Shown: piece by piece, positions 29,883-43,508 of the stretch | Layout: every line of letters begins with the position of its first letter | How positions within the stretch are numbered: position 1 is the stretch's first letter | Origin: Megalopta genalis | Taxonomy: Eukaryota > Arthropoda > Insecta > Hymenoptera > Halictidae | Length of the DNA: 64,000 nt | Reading direction: 5' to 3' | Assembly: GCF_051020955.1 (NCBI RefSeq) | Contig: NW_027476094.1 | Span: forward strand, 1,112,501-1,176,500 | The notes under the pieces: model-generated | Told to the model about the DNA's origin: nothing | The model's input: the letters and a program-made list of their open reading frames with translations, nothing else | The model's database searches: none | Program-made: the position numbers and the translations under genes

Positions 29883-30030
29883 AAGAGCAACAAGAACATC
29901 AAGAGCAACAAGAGCAACAAGAGCAACAAGAGCAACAAGAGCAACAAGAGCAACAAGAACAACAAGAACAACAAGAGCAACAAGAACTACCAGAACAACA
30001 AGAACAACAAGAACAACAAGAACAACAAGG

Positions 30031-30061
<31 letters not shown>

Positions 30062-30062
30062 G
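28036..30062 (+). repeat. Block repeated near 50.8-52.5 kb, with internal tandem
   Basis: It contains GAGCATCAAGGGC (28297; counterpart 50812), a GAACGAC patch, and two tandem copies of the GGACTACATGAAC module (28872 and 29724). Between them lies a direct repeat of GAAGATCAAGTACAAAAAG (near 29340 and 29378; counterpart near 51570 and 51618). CCAGTACAAACAAG (29521; counterpart 51778) is a one-base insertion, and GATAACAAGATC (30062; counterpart 52469) a one-base deletion. Spacing between the counterparts is about 22.2-22.5 kb. Confidence 0.85.
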
Positions 30063-30286
30063 ATAACAAGATCAACATGACCAGCAAGAACAACAAGAAC
30101 AACAAGAACAACAAGAACAACAAGAACAACAAGAACAACAAGAACAACAAGAACAACAAGAACAACAAGAACAAGAACAACAAGAACAACAAGAACAAGA
30201 ACAACAAGAACAACCGGAACAACAAGAACAACAAGAACAGCAAGAACAACAACAACAACAACAAGAACAACAATTACAACAAGAAC

Positions 30287-30460
30287 AACGAGAACAACGA
30301 GAACAACGAGAACAACGAGAACAACGAGAACAACGAGAACAACGAGAACAACGAGAACAACGAGAACAACGAGAACAACGAGAACAACGAGAACAACAAG
30401 AACAACAACGAGAACAACGAGAACAACGAGAACAACGAGAACAACGAGAACACCGAGAAC
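30287..30460 (+). repeat. CGA-subfamily cluster after CAATTACAAC
   Basis: It begins right after CAATTACAAC and holds about 17 CGA units, broken once by AACAACAACGAG and ending with a CACCGAG unit. The same layout (TTA start, CACCGAG end) is at about 32017-32175 and 52667-52806. The 38280-38536 cluster shares the CACCGAG end. Confidence 0.9.
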
Positions 30461-30582
30461 AACAAGAACAACAAGAACAACAAGAACAACAAGAACTACA
30501 AGAACAACAAGAACAACAAGAACAACAAGAACAACAAGAACAACTAGAACAACAAGAACAACAGGAACAACAAGAGCAACAA

Positions 30583-31307
30583 GAACTACCAGAACAACAA
30601 GAACAACAAGAACAACAAGGACAACAACAACAACAACAACAACAGCAACAACAACAACAAGATCAACATGACCAGCAAGAACAACAAGAACAACAAGAAC
30701 AACAAGAACAACATGAACAAGAACAGCAAGAACAACAAGAACAACAAGAACAACTTGAACAACAAGAACAACAAGACAACATGAACAGCAAGAACAACAA
30801 GAACAACAAGAACAAGAACAACAAGAACAACCGGAACAACACGAACAATAAGAACAACCAGAACAACAACAACAAGTACCACTAGAACAACAACAAGAAC
30901 AACAACAAGAACAACATGAACAACAAAAACAACAAGAACAACAAGAACAACAAGAACAACAAGAACAACAAGAACAACAAGAACAACAAGAACAACAAGA
31001 ACAACAAGAACAACAAGAACAACAAGAACAACAAGAACAACAAGAACAACAAGAACAACAAGAACAACAAGAACAACAAGAACAACAAGAACAACAAGAA
31101 CAACAAGAACAACAAGAACAACAAGAACAACAAGAACAACAAGAACAACAAGAACAACAAGAGCAACAAGAGCAACAAGAGCAACAAGAGCCACAAGAAC
31201 AACAAGACCAAAAATTGCAACAAGAACAACAAGAACAACAAGAACAACAAGAACAACAAGATCAACAAGATCAACAAGAACAACAAGAACAACAAGAACA
31301 ACAAGAA

Positions 31308-31338
<31 letters not shown>

Positions 31339-31509
31339 AAGAACAACAAGAACAACAAGAACAACAAGAACAACAAGAACAACAAGAACAACAAGAACAA
31401 CCGGAACAACAAGAACAACAAGAACAACTAGAACAACAAGAACAACAGGAACAACAAGAGCAACAAGAACTACCAGAACAACAAGAACAACAAGAACAAC
31501 AAGGACAGC

Positions 31510-31547
<38 letters not shown>

Positions 31548-32970
31548 GAACAACAAGATCAACATGACCAGCAAGAACAACAAGAACAACAAGAACAACA
31601 AGAACAACAAGAACAAGAACAGAAAGAACAACAAGAACAACAAGAACAACTAGAACAACAAGAACAACAAGACAACATGAACAGCAAGAACAACAAGAAC
31701 AACAAGAACAAGAACAACAAGAACAACCGGAACAACAAGAACAATAAGAACAACCAGAACAACAACAACAAGTACCACTAGAACAACAACAAGAACAACA
31801 ACAAGAACAACATGAACAACAAAAACAACAAGAACAACAAGAACAACAAGAACAACAAGAACAACAAGAACAACAAGAACAACAAGAACAACAAGAACAA
31901 CAAGAACAAGAACAACAAGAACAACAAGAACAAGAACAACAAGAACAACCGGAACAACAAGAACAACAAGAACAGCAAGAACAACAACAACAACAAGAAC
32001 AACAATTACAACAAGAACAACGAGAACAACGAGAACAACGAGAACAACGAGAACAACGAGAGCAACGAGAACAACGAGAACAACGAGAACAACGAGAACA
32101 ACGAGAACAACAAGAACAACAACGAGAACAACGAGAACAACGAGAACAACGAGAACAACGAGAACACCGAGAACAACAAGAACAACAAGAACAACAAGAA
32201 CAACAAGAACTACAAGAACAACAAGAACAACAAGAACAACAAGAACAACTAGAACAACAAGAACAACAGGAACAACAAGAGCAACAAGAACTACCAGAAC
32301 AACAAGAACAACAAGAACAACAAGGACAACAACAACAACAACAACAACAAGAACAACAAGATCAACATGACCAGCAAGAACAACAAGAACAACAAGAACA
32401 AGAACAGCAAGAACAACAAGAACAACAAGAACAACTTGAACAACAAGAACAACAAGACAACATGAACAGCAAGAACAACAAGAACAACAAGAACAAGAAC
32501 AACAAGAACAACCGGAACAACAAGAACAATAAGAACAACCAGAACAACAACAACAAGTACCACTATAACAACAACAAGAACAACAACAAGAACAACATGA
32601 ACAACAAAAACAACAAGAACAACAAGAACAACAAGAACAACAAGAACAACAAGAACAACAAGAACAACAAGAACAACAAGAACAACAAGAACAACAAGAA
32701 CAACAAGAACAACATGAACAACAAGAACAACAAGAACAACAAGAACAACAAGAACAACAAGAACAACAAGAACAACAAGAACAACAAGAACAACAAGAAC
32801 AACAAGAACAACAAGAACAACAAGAACAACAAGAGCAACAAGAGCAACAAGAGCAACAAGAGCCACGAGAACAACAAGACCAAAAATTGCAACAAGAACA
32901 ACAAGAACAACAAGAACAACAAGATCAACAAGATCAACAAGAACAACAAGAACAACAAGAACAACAAGAA

Positions 32971-33001
<31 letters not shown>

Positions 33002-33270
33002 ATGAACAACAAGAACAACAAGAACAACAACAACAACAAGAACAACAAGATCAACATGACCAGCAAGAACAACAAGAACAACAAGAACAACAAGAACAAC
33101 AAGAACAAGAACAGCAAGAACAACAAGAACAACAAGAACAACTAGAACAACAAGAACAACAAGACAACATGAACAGCAAGAACAACAAGAACAACAAGAA
33201 CAAGAACAACAAGAACAACCGGAACAACAAGAACAATAAGAACAACCAGAACAACAACAACAAGTACCAC
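30583..33270 (+). repeat. Tandem higher-order repeat, units 0.7-0.9 kb
   Basis: Units end with a GTACCACTAGAAC string at 30876, 31772, 32557 (here GTACCACTATAAC) and 33265, giving spacings of 896, 785 and 708 bp. Each unit includes CATGACCAGC, the GACAACATGAACAGC deletion motif (30775, 31671, 32456, 33163), CAACCGGAAC, a CAATAAGAAC unit and then a long near-pure run. GAACTACCAG opens units at 30583, 31467 and 32288. The terminal string also occurs at 38993, and as GGACCACTAGAAC at 37203. Confidence 0.9.
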
Positions 33271-33668
33271 TAGAACAACAACAAGAACAACAACAAGAAC
33301 AACATGAACAACAAAAACAACAAGAACAACAAGAACAACAAGAACAACAAGATCAACAAGAACAACAAGAACAACAAGAACAACAAGAACAACAAGAACA
33401 ACAAGAACAACAAGAACAACAAGAACAACAAGAACAACAAGAACAACAAGAACAACAAGAACAACAAGAACAACAAGAACAACAAGAACAACAAGAACAA
33501 CAAGAACAACAAGAACAACAAGAACGACAAGAGCAACAAGAGCAACAAGAGCAACAAGAGCCACAAGAACAACAAGACCAAAAATTGCAACAAGAACAAC
33601 AAGAACAACAAGTACAACAAGATCAACAAGATCAACAAGAACAACAAGAACAACAAGAACAACAAGAA

Positions 33669-33699
<31 letters not shown>

Positions 33700-34028
33700 A
33701 AGAACAACAAGAACAACAAGAACAACAAGAACAACAAGAACAACAAGAACAACAAGAACAACAAGTACAACAAGTACAACAAGAACAACAAGAACAACAA
33801 GAACAACAAGAACAACAAGAACAACAAGAACAACAAGAACAACAAGAACAACAAGAACAACAAGATCAACAAAAACAACAAGAACAACAAGAACAACAAG
33901 AACAACAAGAACAACAAGATCAACAAAAACAACAAGAACAACAAGAACAACAAGAACAACAAGAACAACAAGAGCAACCAGAACAACAAGAACAACAAGA
34001 ACAACAACGAGAACAAGAACAACAAGAA

Positions 34029-34059
<31 letters not shown>

Positions 34060-35048
34060 AAGAACAACAAGAACAACAAGAACAACAAGAGCAGCAAGAT
34101 CAACAAGAACAACAAGATCATCAAGAGCAACAAGAGCAACAAGAACAACAAGAACAACAAGAACAACAAGAACAACAAGAACAACAAGAACAACAAGCAC
34201 AACAACAACAATACCAACATCAAGAACAACAAGAACAGCAAGTGCAACAACAACAACAACAAGATCAACAACAACAACAAGAACAACAACAACAAGAACA
34301 TCAAGAACAACAAGAACAACAAGAACAACAAGAACAACAAGAACAACAAGAACAACAAGAACAACAAGAACAACAAGAAAAACAAGAACAACAAGCCCAA
34401 CAAGAGCAAAAAGAGCAACAAGAGCAACAAGAGCAACAAGAGCAACAAGAACAACAAGAACAACAAGAACAACAACAACAACAAGAACAACAAGAACAAC
34501 AAGAACAACAAGAACGACAAGAACTACAACAACAACAAGGACAACAACAACAACTACAACAAGAACAGCAAGAACAACAAGAACAACAAGAACAACAAGA
34601 ACAACAAGAACAACAAGAACAACAAGAACAACAAGAACAACAAGAAGAACAAGAACAACCGGAACAACAAGAACAACCAGAACAACAACAAGAACAACCA
34701 GAACAACAACAAGAACAACCAGAACAACAAGAACAACAAAAACAAGAACAACAACGACAACAAGAACAACAAAAACAAGAACAACAACAACGACAACAAG
34801 AACAACAAGAACATCAAGAACAACAACAACATGAACAACAAGAACATCAACAACCAGAACAACAACAACAACAACAACAACAGGAACAACAAGAACAACA
34901 ACAACATGAACAACAAGAACAACAACAACAACAACAAGAACAAGAAGAGCAACAACAGCAACAAGAGCAACAAGAGCAATAAGAGTAACAAGAACAACAA
35001 GAGCAACAAGAGCAACAAGAACAACAAGAACAACAAGATCAACAAGAA

Positions 35049-35079
<31 letters not shown>

Positions 35080-35720
35080 AAGAAAAACAAGAACAACAAG
35101 CCCAACAAGAAGAACAAGAACAACAAGAACAACAACAACAACAACAACAAGAACAAGTAGAACAACAACAACAAGAGCTACAAGAACAACAAGAACAAGA
35201 ACAGCAAGAATAACAACAACAACAAGAACAACAAGAACAACAAGAACAACATGAACAACAAGAACAACAAGAACAACAAGAACAACAAGAACAACAAGAA
35301 CAACAAGAACAACAAGAACAACAAGAACAACAAGAACAACAAGGACTACAACAACAACAACAATAACAACATGAACAGCAAGAACAGCAAGAACAACAAG
35401 AACAGCAAGAACAACAACAACAAGAACAACAAAAACAAGGACAACAACAACAACAAGAACAACAAGAACAACACGAACAACAACAACAACAAGAACAACA
35501 AGAACAACACGAACAACAACAACAACAAGAACAACAAGAACAACACGAACAACAACAACAAGAACAACAAGAACAACAAGAACAACAAGAACAACAAGAA
35601 AAACAAGAACAACAAGCCCAACAAGAGCAAAAAGAGCAACAAGAGCAACAAGAGCAACAAGTGCAACAAAAGCAACAAGATCAACAAGAGCAACAAGAGC
35701 AACAAGAGCTACAAGAACAA
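33270..35720 (+). repeat. Mixed satellite rich in GTACAAC, GATC and GACAAC variants
   Basis: This part of the second domain includes GACCAAAAATTGC (near 33577, also near 31207 and 32879) and paired GTACAAC units (near 33764). It also has GATCATC (near 34116), a CAATACCAACATC string (near 34210) and several CCAGAACAACAAC units (34676-34725). Three tandem CACGAACAACAAC strings follow (35471, 35508, 35545). No gene is visible. Confidence 0.75.
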
Positions 35721-36135
35721 AGAGAACAACGAGAACAACGAGAACAACGAGAACAACGAGAACAACGAGAACAACGAGAACAACAAGAACAGCAAGAACA
35801 ACAAGAACAGCAAGAACAACAAGATCAACAAGAACAACAACAAGAACAACAAGAGCAACAAGATCAACAAAAACAAATAGAACAACAAGAAGAACAAGGC
35901 CAACAAGAACAAGAAGAACAACAAGAACAACAAGAACAACGAGAACAACGAGAACAACGAGAACAACGAGAACAACGAGAACAACGAGAACAACGAGAAC
36001 AACGAGAACAACGAGAACAACAACGAGAACAACGAGAACAACGAGAACAACGAGAACAACGAGAACAACAAGAGCAACAAGAACAACAAGAACAACAAGA
36101 ACAACAAGAACAGCAAGAACAGCAAGAACAGCAAG

Positions 36136-36173
<38 letters not shown>

Positions 36174-37776
36174 GAACAACAATTACAACAAGAACAACGA
36201 GAACAACGAGAACAACGAGAACAACGAGAACAACGAGAACAACGAGAACAACGAGAACAACGAGAACAACGAGAACAACAACGAGAACAACGAGAACAAC
36301 GAGAACAACGAGAACAACGAGATCAACGAGAACAACGAGAACAACGAGAACAACGAGAACAACGAGAACAACGAGAACAACAACGAGAACAACGAGAACA
36401 ACGAGAACAACGAGAACAACGAGAACAACAAGAACAACTAGAACAACAAGAGCAACAAGAACTACCAGAACAACAAGAACAACAAGAACAACAAGAACAA
36501 CAAGAACAACAAGGACAACAACAATAACAACAACAACAACAAGAACAACAAGAACAACATGACCAGCAAGAACAACGAGAACAACGAGAACAACGAGAAC
36601 AACGAGAACAACGAGAACAACGAGAACAACGAGAACAACGAGAACAACGAGAACAACGAGAACAACAAGAACAACAACAAGAACAACAACGAGAACAACG
36701 AGAACAACGAGAACAACGAGAACAACGAGAACAACGAGAACAACGAGAACAACAAGAGCAACAAGAACAACAAGAACAACAAGAACAACAAGAACAACAA
36801 GAACAGCAAGAACAACAACAACAACAACAAGAACAACAATTACAACAAGAACAACGAGAACAACGAGAACAACGAGAACAACGAGAACAACGAGAACAAC
36901 GAGAGCAACGAGAACAACGAGAACAACGAGAACAACGAGAACAACGAGAACAACGAGAACAACGAGAACAACGAGAACAACGAGAAAAACGAGAAAAACG
37001 AGAACAACAACGAGAACAACGAGAACAACAACAACAACAAGAACAACAAGATCAACATGACCAGCAAGAACAACAAGAACAACAAGAACAACAAGAACAA
37101 CAAGAACAACAAGAACAACAAGAACAACAAGAACAACAAGAACAACAAGAACAAGAACAACAAGAACAACAAGAACAAGAACAACAAGAACAGCAACAAC
37201 AAGGACCACTAGAACAACAACAAGAACAACAACAAGAACAACATGAACAACAAAAACAACAAGAACAACAAGAACAACAAGAACAACAAGAACAACAAGA
37301 ACAACAAGAACAACAAGAACAACAAGAAGAACAACAAGAACAACAACAACAACAAGAACAACAAGAACAACAAGAACAACAAGAACGACAAGAACTACAA
37401 CAACAACAAGGACAACAACAACAACTACAACAAGAATAGCAAGAACAACAACAACAACAAGAACAACAAGAACAACAAGAACAACAAGAACAACAAGAAG
37501 AACAAGAACAACCGGAACAACAAGAACAACCAGAACAACAACAAGAACAACCAGAACAACAACAAGAACAACTAGAACAACAAGAACAACAAAAACAAGA
37601 ACAACAAGAACAACAACGACAACAAGAACAACAAAAACAAGAACAACAAGAACAACAACGACAACAAGAACAACAAGAACATCAAGAACAACAACAACAT
37701 GAACAACAAGAACATCAACAACCAGAACAACAACAACAACAACAACAACAGGAACAACAAGAACAACAACAACATG

Positions 37777-37811
<35 letters not shown>

Positions 37812-37841
37812 GAACAAGAAGAGCAACAACAGCAACAAGAG

Positions 37842-37872
<31 letters not shown>

Positions 37873-38545
37873 AAGAAAAACAAGAACAACAAGCCCAACA
37901 AGAGCAAAAAGAGCAACAAGAGCAACAAGAGCAACAAGTGCAACAAGAGCAACAAGATCAACAAGAGCAACAAGAGCAACAAGAGCAACAAGAACAACAA
38001 GAACAAAGAGAACAACGAGAACAACGAGAACAACGAGAACAACGAGAACAACGAGAACAACGAGAACAACGAGAACAACGAGAACAACGAGAACAGCGAG
38101 AACAACAAGAACAGCAAGAACAACAAGAACAGCAAGAACAACAAGATCAACAAGAACAACAACAAGAACAACAAGAGCAACAAGATCAACAAAAACAAAT
38201 AGAACAACAAGAAGAACAAGGCCAACAAGAACAAGAAGAACAACAAGAACAACAAGAACAACAAGAACAACAAGAACAACGAGAACAACAAGAACAACGA
38301 GAACAACGAGAACAACGAGAACAACGAGAACAACGAGAACAACGAGAACAACGAGAACAACGAGAACAACGAGAACAACGAGAACAACGAGAACAACGAG
38401 AACAACGAGAACAACGAGAACAACGAGAACAACGAGAACAACGACAACAACGAGAACAACGAGAACAACAAGAACAACAACGAGAACAACGAGAACAACG
38501 AGAACAACGAGAACAACGAGAACACCGAGAACAACAAGAACAACA
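35720..38545 (+). repeat. CpG-dense domain of repeated CGA clusters
   Basis: Six long CGA clusters lie within 2.8 kb: about 35724-35790, 35938-36068, 36196-36427, 36567-36757, 36852-37031, and the set 38006-38104 plus 38278-38540. They are separated by CAA/GAG-type units, AAATAGAAC, GGCCAAC and CAATTACAAC strings. Two larger repeats are visible: the CAAAGAGAAC/CGA/GGCCAAC string at 35718-36070 and again at 38003-38540. This is the highest concentration of CpG in the window. Confidence 0.88.
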
Positions 38546-39229
38546 AGAACAACAAGAACAACAAGAACAACAAGAACTACAAGAACAACAAGAACAACAA
38601 GAACAACAAGAACTACAAGAACAACAAGAACAACAAGAACAACAAGAACAACAAGAACAACTAGAACAACAAGAACAACAGGAACAACAAGAGCAACAAG
38701 AACTACCAGAACAACAAGAACAACAAGAACAACAAGAACAACAAGGACAACAACAACAACAACAACAAGAACAACAAGATCAACATGACCAGCAAGAACA
38801 ACAAGAACAACAAGAACAACAAGAACAACAAGAACAAGAACAGCAAGAACAACAAGAACAACAAGAACAACTTGAACAACAAGAACAACAAGACAACATG
38901 AACAGCAAGAACAACAAGAACAACAAGAACAAGAACAACAAGAACAACCGGAACAACAAGAACAATAAGAACAACCAGAACAACAACAACAAGTACCACT
39001 AGAACAACAACAAGAACAACAACAAGAACAACATGAACAACAAAAACAACAAGAACAACAAGAACAACAAGAACAACAAGAACAACAAGAACAACAAGAA
39101 CAACAGGAACAACAAGAACAACAAGAACAACAAGAACAACAAGAACAACAAGAACAACAAGAACAACAAGAACAACAAGAACAACAAGAACAACGAGAAC
39201 AACAAGAACAACAAGAACAACAAGAACAA

Positions 39230-39528
39230 CTAGAACAACAAGAACAATAAGACAACATGAACAGCAAGAACAACAAGAACAACAAGAACAACAAGAACAA
39301 CAAGAACAACAAGAACAACAAGAACAACAAGAACAACAAGAAGAACAAGTACAACAAGAACAACAAGAACAAAAAGAACAAAAAGAACAACAAGAACAAC
39401 AAAAACAACAAGAACAACAAGAACAACAAGAACAACAAGAACAACAAGAACAACAAGAACAACAAGAACAACAAGAACAACAAGAACAACAAGGACAACA
39501 ACAACAATAACAACAAGAACAACAAGAA

Positions 39529-39559
<31 letters not shown>

Positions 39560-40437
39560 GACAACAAGAACAACTAAAACAACAACAACAAGAACAACAA
39601 GAACAACAAGGACAACAACAACAACAACAACAAGAACTACAGGAACATCATGAACAGCAAGAACTACAAGAACAACAAGAACAACAAGAACAACAAGAAC
39701 AAGAACAGCAAGAACAACAACAACAAGAAGAACAACATAAACAAGAACAACAACAACAACAAGAACAACAATAACAAGAACAACAAGAACAACAACAACA
39801 ACAACAACAACCAGAACAACAAGAACTACAACAGCAACAAGAGCAACAAGAACAAGATGAGCAACAAGAGCAACAAGAGCAACAAGAGCATCAAGGGCAA
39901 CAAGAACAACATGAACAACAAGATCAACAAGAACGACAAGCACAACAAGAACAACAAGAACAACCTGAACAACATGAACAACAAGAACAACAAGGACAAC
40001 AACAACAATAACAACAAGAACAACGAGAACAACGAGAACAACGAGAACAACGAGAACAACGAGAACAACGAGAACAACGAGAACAAGGAGAACAACAAGA
40101 ACAACGAGAACAACAAGATCAACAAGAACAACAAGATCAACAAAAACAAATAGAACAACAAGAACAACAAGAACAAGAAGAACAACAAGAACAACAAGAA
40201 GAACAAGAAGAACAACAAGAGCAACAAGAACAACAAGAACAACAAGAACAACAAGAACAACAAGGACAACAAGAACAGCAAGGACAACAAGAACAACAAG
40301 AACAACAAGAAGAACAACAAGAACAACAACAAGAACAACAACAACAACAACTAGAACAACAAGAACAACAAGAACAACAAGAGTAACAGGAGCAACAAGA
40401 GCAACAAGACCAACAAGAACAACAAGAACAACAAGAA

Positions 40438-40468
<31 letters not shown>

Positions 40469-41013
40469 AAGAAAAACAAGAACAACAAGAACAACAAGAA
40501 CAACAAGAACATCCAGAACAACAAGATCAACAAAAACAACAAGAGCAACAACAACAACAAGAACAGCAAGAACAACAACAACAAGAACAACAAAAACAAG
40601 AACAACAACAAGAACAACCAGAACAACAAGAACAACAAAAACAAGAACAACAAGAACATCAATAACAACAAGAACAACAACAACATGAACAATAAGAACA
40701 TCAACAACCAGAACAACAAGAACAACAACAGCAACAAGAGCAACAAGAGCAACAAGAGCAACAAGAACAACAAGAACAACAAGATCAACAAGAACAACAA
40801 GAACGGCAAGGACAACAACAACAACAACAACAACAAGAACAGAAAGAACAACAAGGACTTCAAGAACAAGAACAGCAAGAGCCACAACAACAAGGACTAC
40901 ATGAACAACAACAACAAGAACAACAAGAACAACAACAACAACAGGAACAACAAGAACCACAACGACAAGAACAACAACAACAAGAACAACAAAAACAAGA
41001 ACAACAAGAACAA

Positions 41014-41044
<31 letters not shown>

Positions 41045-41320
41045 AAGAGCAACAAGAACATCAAGAGCAACAAGAGCAACAAGAGCAACAAGAGCAACAA
41101 GAACAACAAGAACAACAAGAATAACAAGAACAACAAGAACAACAAGGACAACAACAACAACAACAACAAGAACAACAAGAACAGCATGACCAGCAAGAAC
41201 AACAAGAACAAGAACAGCAAGAAAAACAACAACAACAACAACAACAAAAATAAGAACAACAACAACAACAACAAGAACAAGAACATGAACAACCGGAACA
41301 ACAAGAACAACAAGAACAAC
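39230..41320 (+). repeat. Copy of the 19.4-21.3 / 24.2-26.4 kb block
   Basis: It starts at CTAGAAC (39230), carries the deletion motif at 39251 in a private CAATAAGACAAC form, then GAAGAACAAGTAC and AAAAAGAAC units, and runs into the 1.7-kb module (39634-41320). CAACGACAACAAGAAC near 39557 replaces the CCGGAAC/CCAGAAC string of the other copies. Private CATCAATAAC (about 40657) and GGACTTC (about 40857) variants also mark this copy. Confidence 0.88.
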
Positions 41321-41927
41321 TAGAAAAACAACAAGAAGAACAAGAAGAACAACAAGAACAACAAGGACAACAACAACAACAACAAGGACAACAACAACAA
41401 CAACAACAACAACAAGAACAACAAGATCAACATGAACAGTAAGAACAACAAGAACAACAAGAACGACAAGAACGACAAGAACAACAAGAACGACAAGAAC
41501 AACAAGAACAACAAGAACAACAACGAGAACAACAAGAACAACAACGAGAACAACAAGTACAACAAGAGCAACCAGAGCAACCAGAGCAACAAGAACAACA
41601 AAAACAACAAGAACAACAAAAACAACAAGAACAACAAGAACAACAAGAACAACAAGAACAACCAGAACAAACAAGAACAACAAGAACAACAAGAACAACA
41701 AGAACAACCAGAACAAACAAGAACAACAAGAAAAACAAGAAGGACAAGCCCCACAAGCCCAACAAGAGCAACAAGAGCAACAAATGCAACAAGAGCAACA
41801 AGAGCAACAAGAACAACAAGATCAACAAGAACAACAAGCACAACAAGAACAACAAGGACAACAACAACAACAACAACAAGATCAACATGAACAGTAAGAA
41901 CAACAAGAACAACAAGAAGAACAAGTA

Positions 41928-41958
<31 letters not shown>

Positions 41959-42185
41959 AAGAATAACAAGAACAACAAGGACAACAACAACAATAACAAC
42001 AACAAGAACAGCAAGAGCAACAACAACAACAACAAGAACAACAACAAGAACAACAACAACAACAAGAACAACAAGAACAACAAGAACAACAAGAAAAACA
42101 AGAAAAACAAGAACAACAAGCCCAACAAGAGCAAAAACAGCAACAAGAGCAACAAGAACAACAAGAGCAACAAGAGCAACAAGAG

Positions 42186-42216
<31 letters not shown>

Positions 42217-43002
42217 AAGATCAACAAGAACAACAAGCACAACAAGAACAACAATGACAACAACAACAAGAACAACAAGGACAACAACAACAACAACAAC
42301 AAGAACAACATGAACAGTAAGAACAACAAGAACAACAAGGAGAACAAGAACAACAAGAACAACAAGAACAACAAGAACAACAAGAACAACAAGAACAACA
42401 AGGACAACAAGAACAACAAGAACAACAAGAACAACAAGAACAACAAGAACAACAAGAACAACAAGAACAACAAGAACAACAAGAACAACAACAACAACAA
42501 GAACAACAAAAACAAGAACAACAACAACAACAAGAAGAAGAACAAGAAGAACAACAAGAACAACAAGAACAGCAAGAGCAACAACAACAACAACATCAAC
42601 AAGAACAACAAGGACAGCAAGAACAACAAGAACAACAAGAACAACAAGAACAGCAAGAACAACAACAACAAGAACAACAAAAACAAGAGCAACAACAAGA
42701 ACAACAAGAACAACAACAAGAACAACCAGAACAACAAGAACAACAAAAACAAGAACAACAAGAACATCAAGAACAACAAGAACAACAACAACATGAACAA
42801 CAAGAACATCAACAACCAGAACAACAAGAGCAACATGAACAGTAAGAACAACAAGAGCAACAAGAACAACAAGAACAACCGGAACAACAAGAACAACCAG
42901 AACAACAACAACGGCAAGGACATCATCAACAACAACAACAAGAACAACAAGAATAACAAGAACAACAAGAACAACAAGGACAACAACAACAACAACAAGA
43001 AC
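41320..43002 (+). repeat. Module opening with CTAGAAAAAC, copy 2 of 4
   Basis: It matches 26381-28035 in full order about 14.95 kb downstream, including the insertion pair (41662 and 41708), the GCCCC marker (41742), AATGACAAC (near 42252) and CGGCAAGGACATCATC (near 42912). It differs by small unit-number changes and by CAGCAAG in place of CAGTAAG near 42653. Confidence 0.9.
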
Positions 43003-43508
43003 TACAGGAACATCATGAACAGCAAGAACAACAAGAACAACAAGAACAACAAGAACAACAAGAACAACAAGAACAACAAGAACAACAAGAACAGCAAGAA
43101 CAACAAGAGCAACAAGAACAACAAGAACAACAAGAACAACAAGAACAACAAGAACAACAAGAGTAACAAGAGCAACAAGAACAACAAGAACAACAAGCAC
43201 AACAAGAACAACAATGACAACAACAACAAGAACAACAAGGACAACAACAACAACAACAAGAACAACATGAACAGTAAGAACAACAAGAACAACAAGGAGA
43301 ACAAGAACAACAAGAACAACAAGAACAACAAGAACAACAACAACAACAAGAACAACATGAACAGTAAGAACAACAAGAACAACAAGGAGAACAAGAACAA
43401 CAAGAACAACAAGAACAACAAGAACAACAAGAGCAACAAGAGCAACAAGAACAACAAGAACAACCGGAACAACAAGAACAACCAGAACAACAACAACAAC
43501 AAGAACAA

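Noticed and set aside
32564..32568. TATAA as a promoter box
   Set aside because: It is a one-base variant (CTATAAC for CTAGAAC) in a repeat copy, with no other promoter signal and no gene downstream.
35718..35730. CAAAGAGAAC (also near 38003 and 48685) as register shifts
   Set aside because: Here AGA simply replaces CGA or CAA within the triplet rhythm; the register is the same on both sides.
33142..39573. Open frames of 200 to 2,143 codons on both strands as protein genes
   Set aside because: All translate to simple three-residue repeats, overlap each other in several frames, have start codons only where a variant happens to make ATG or CAT, and switch repeat type at register shifts. They have no domain, signal or codon-use evidence.
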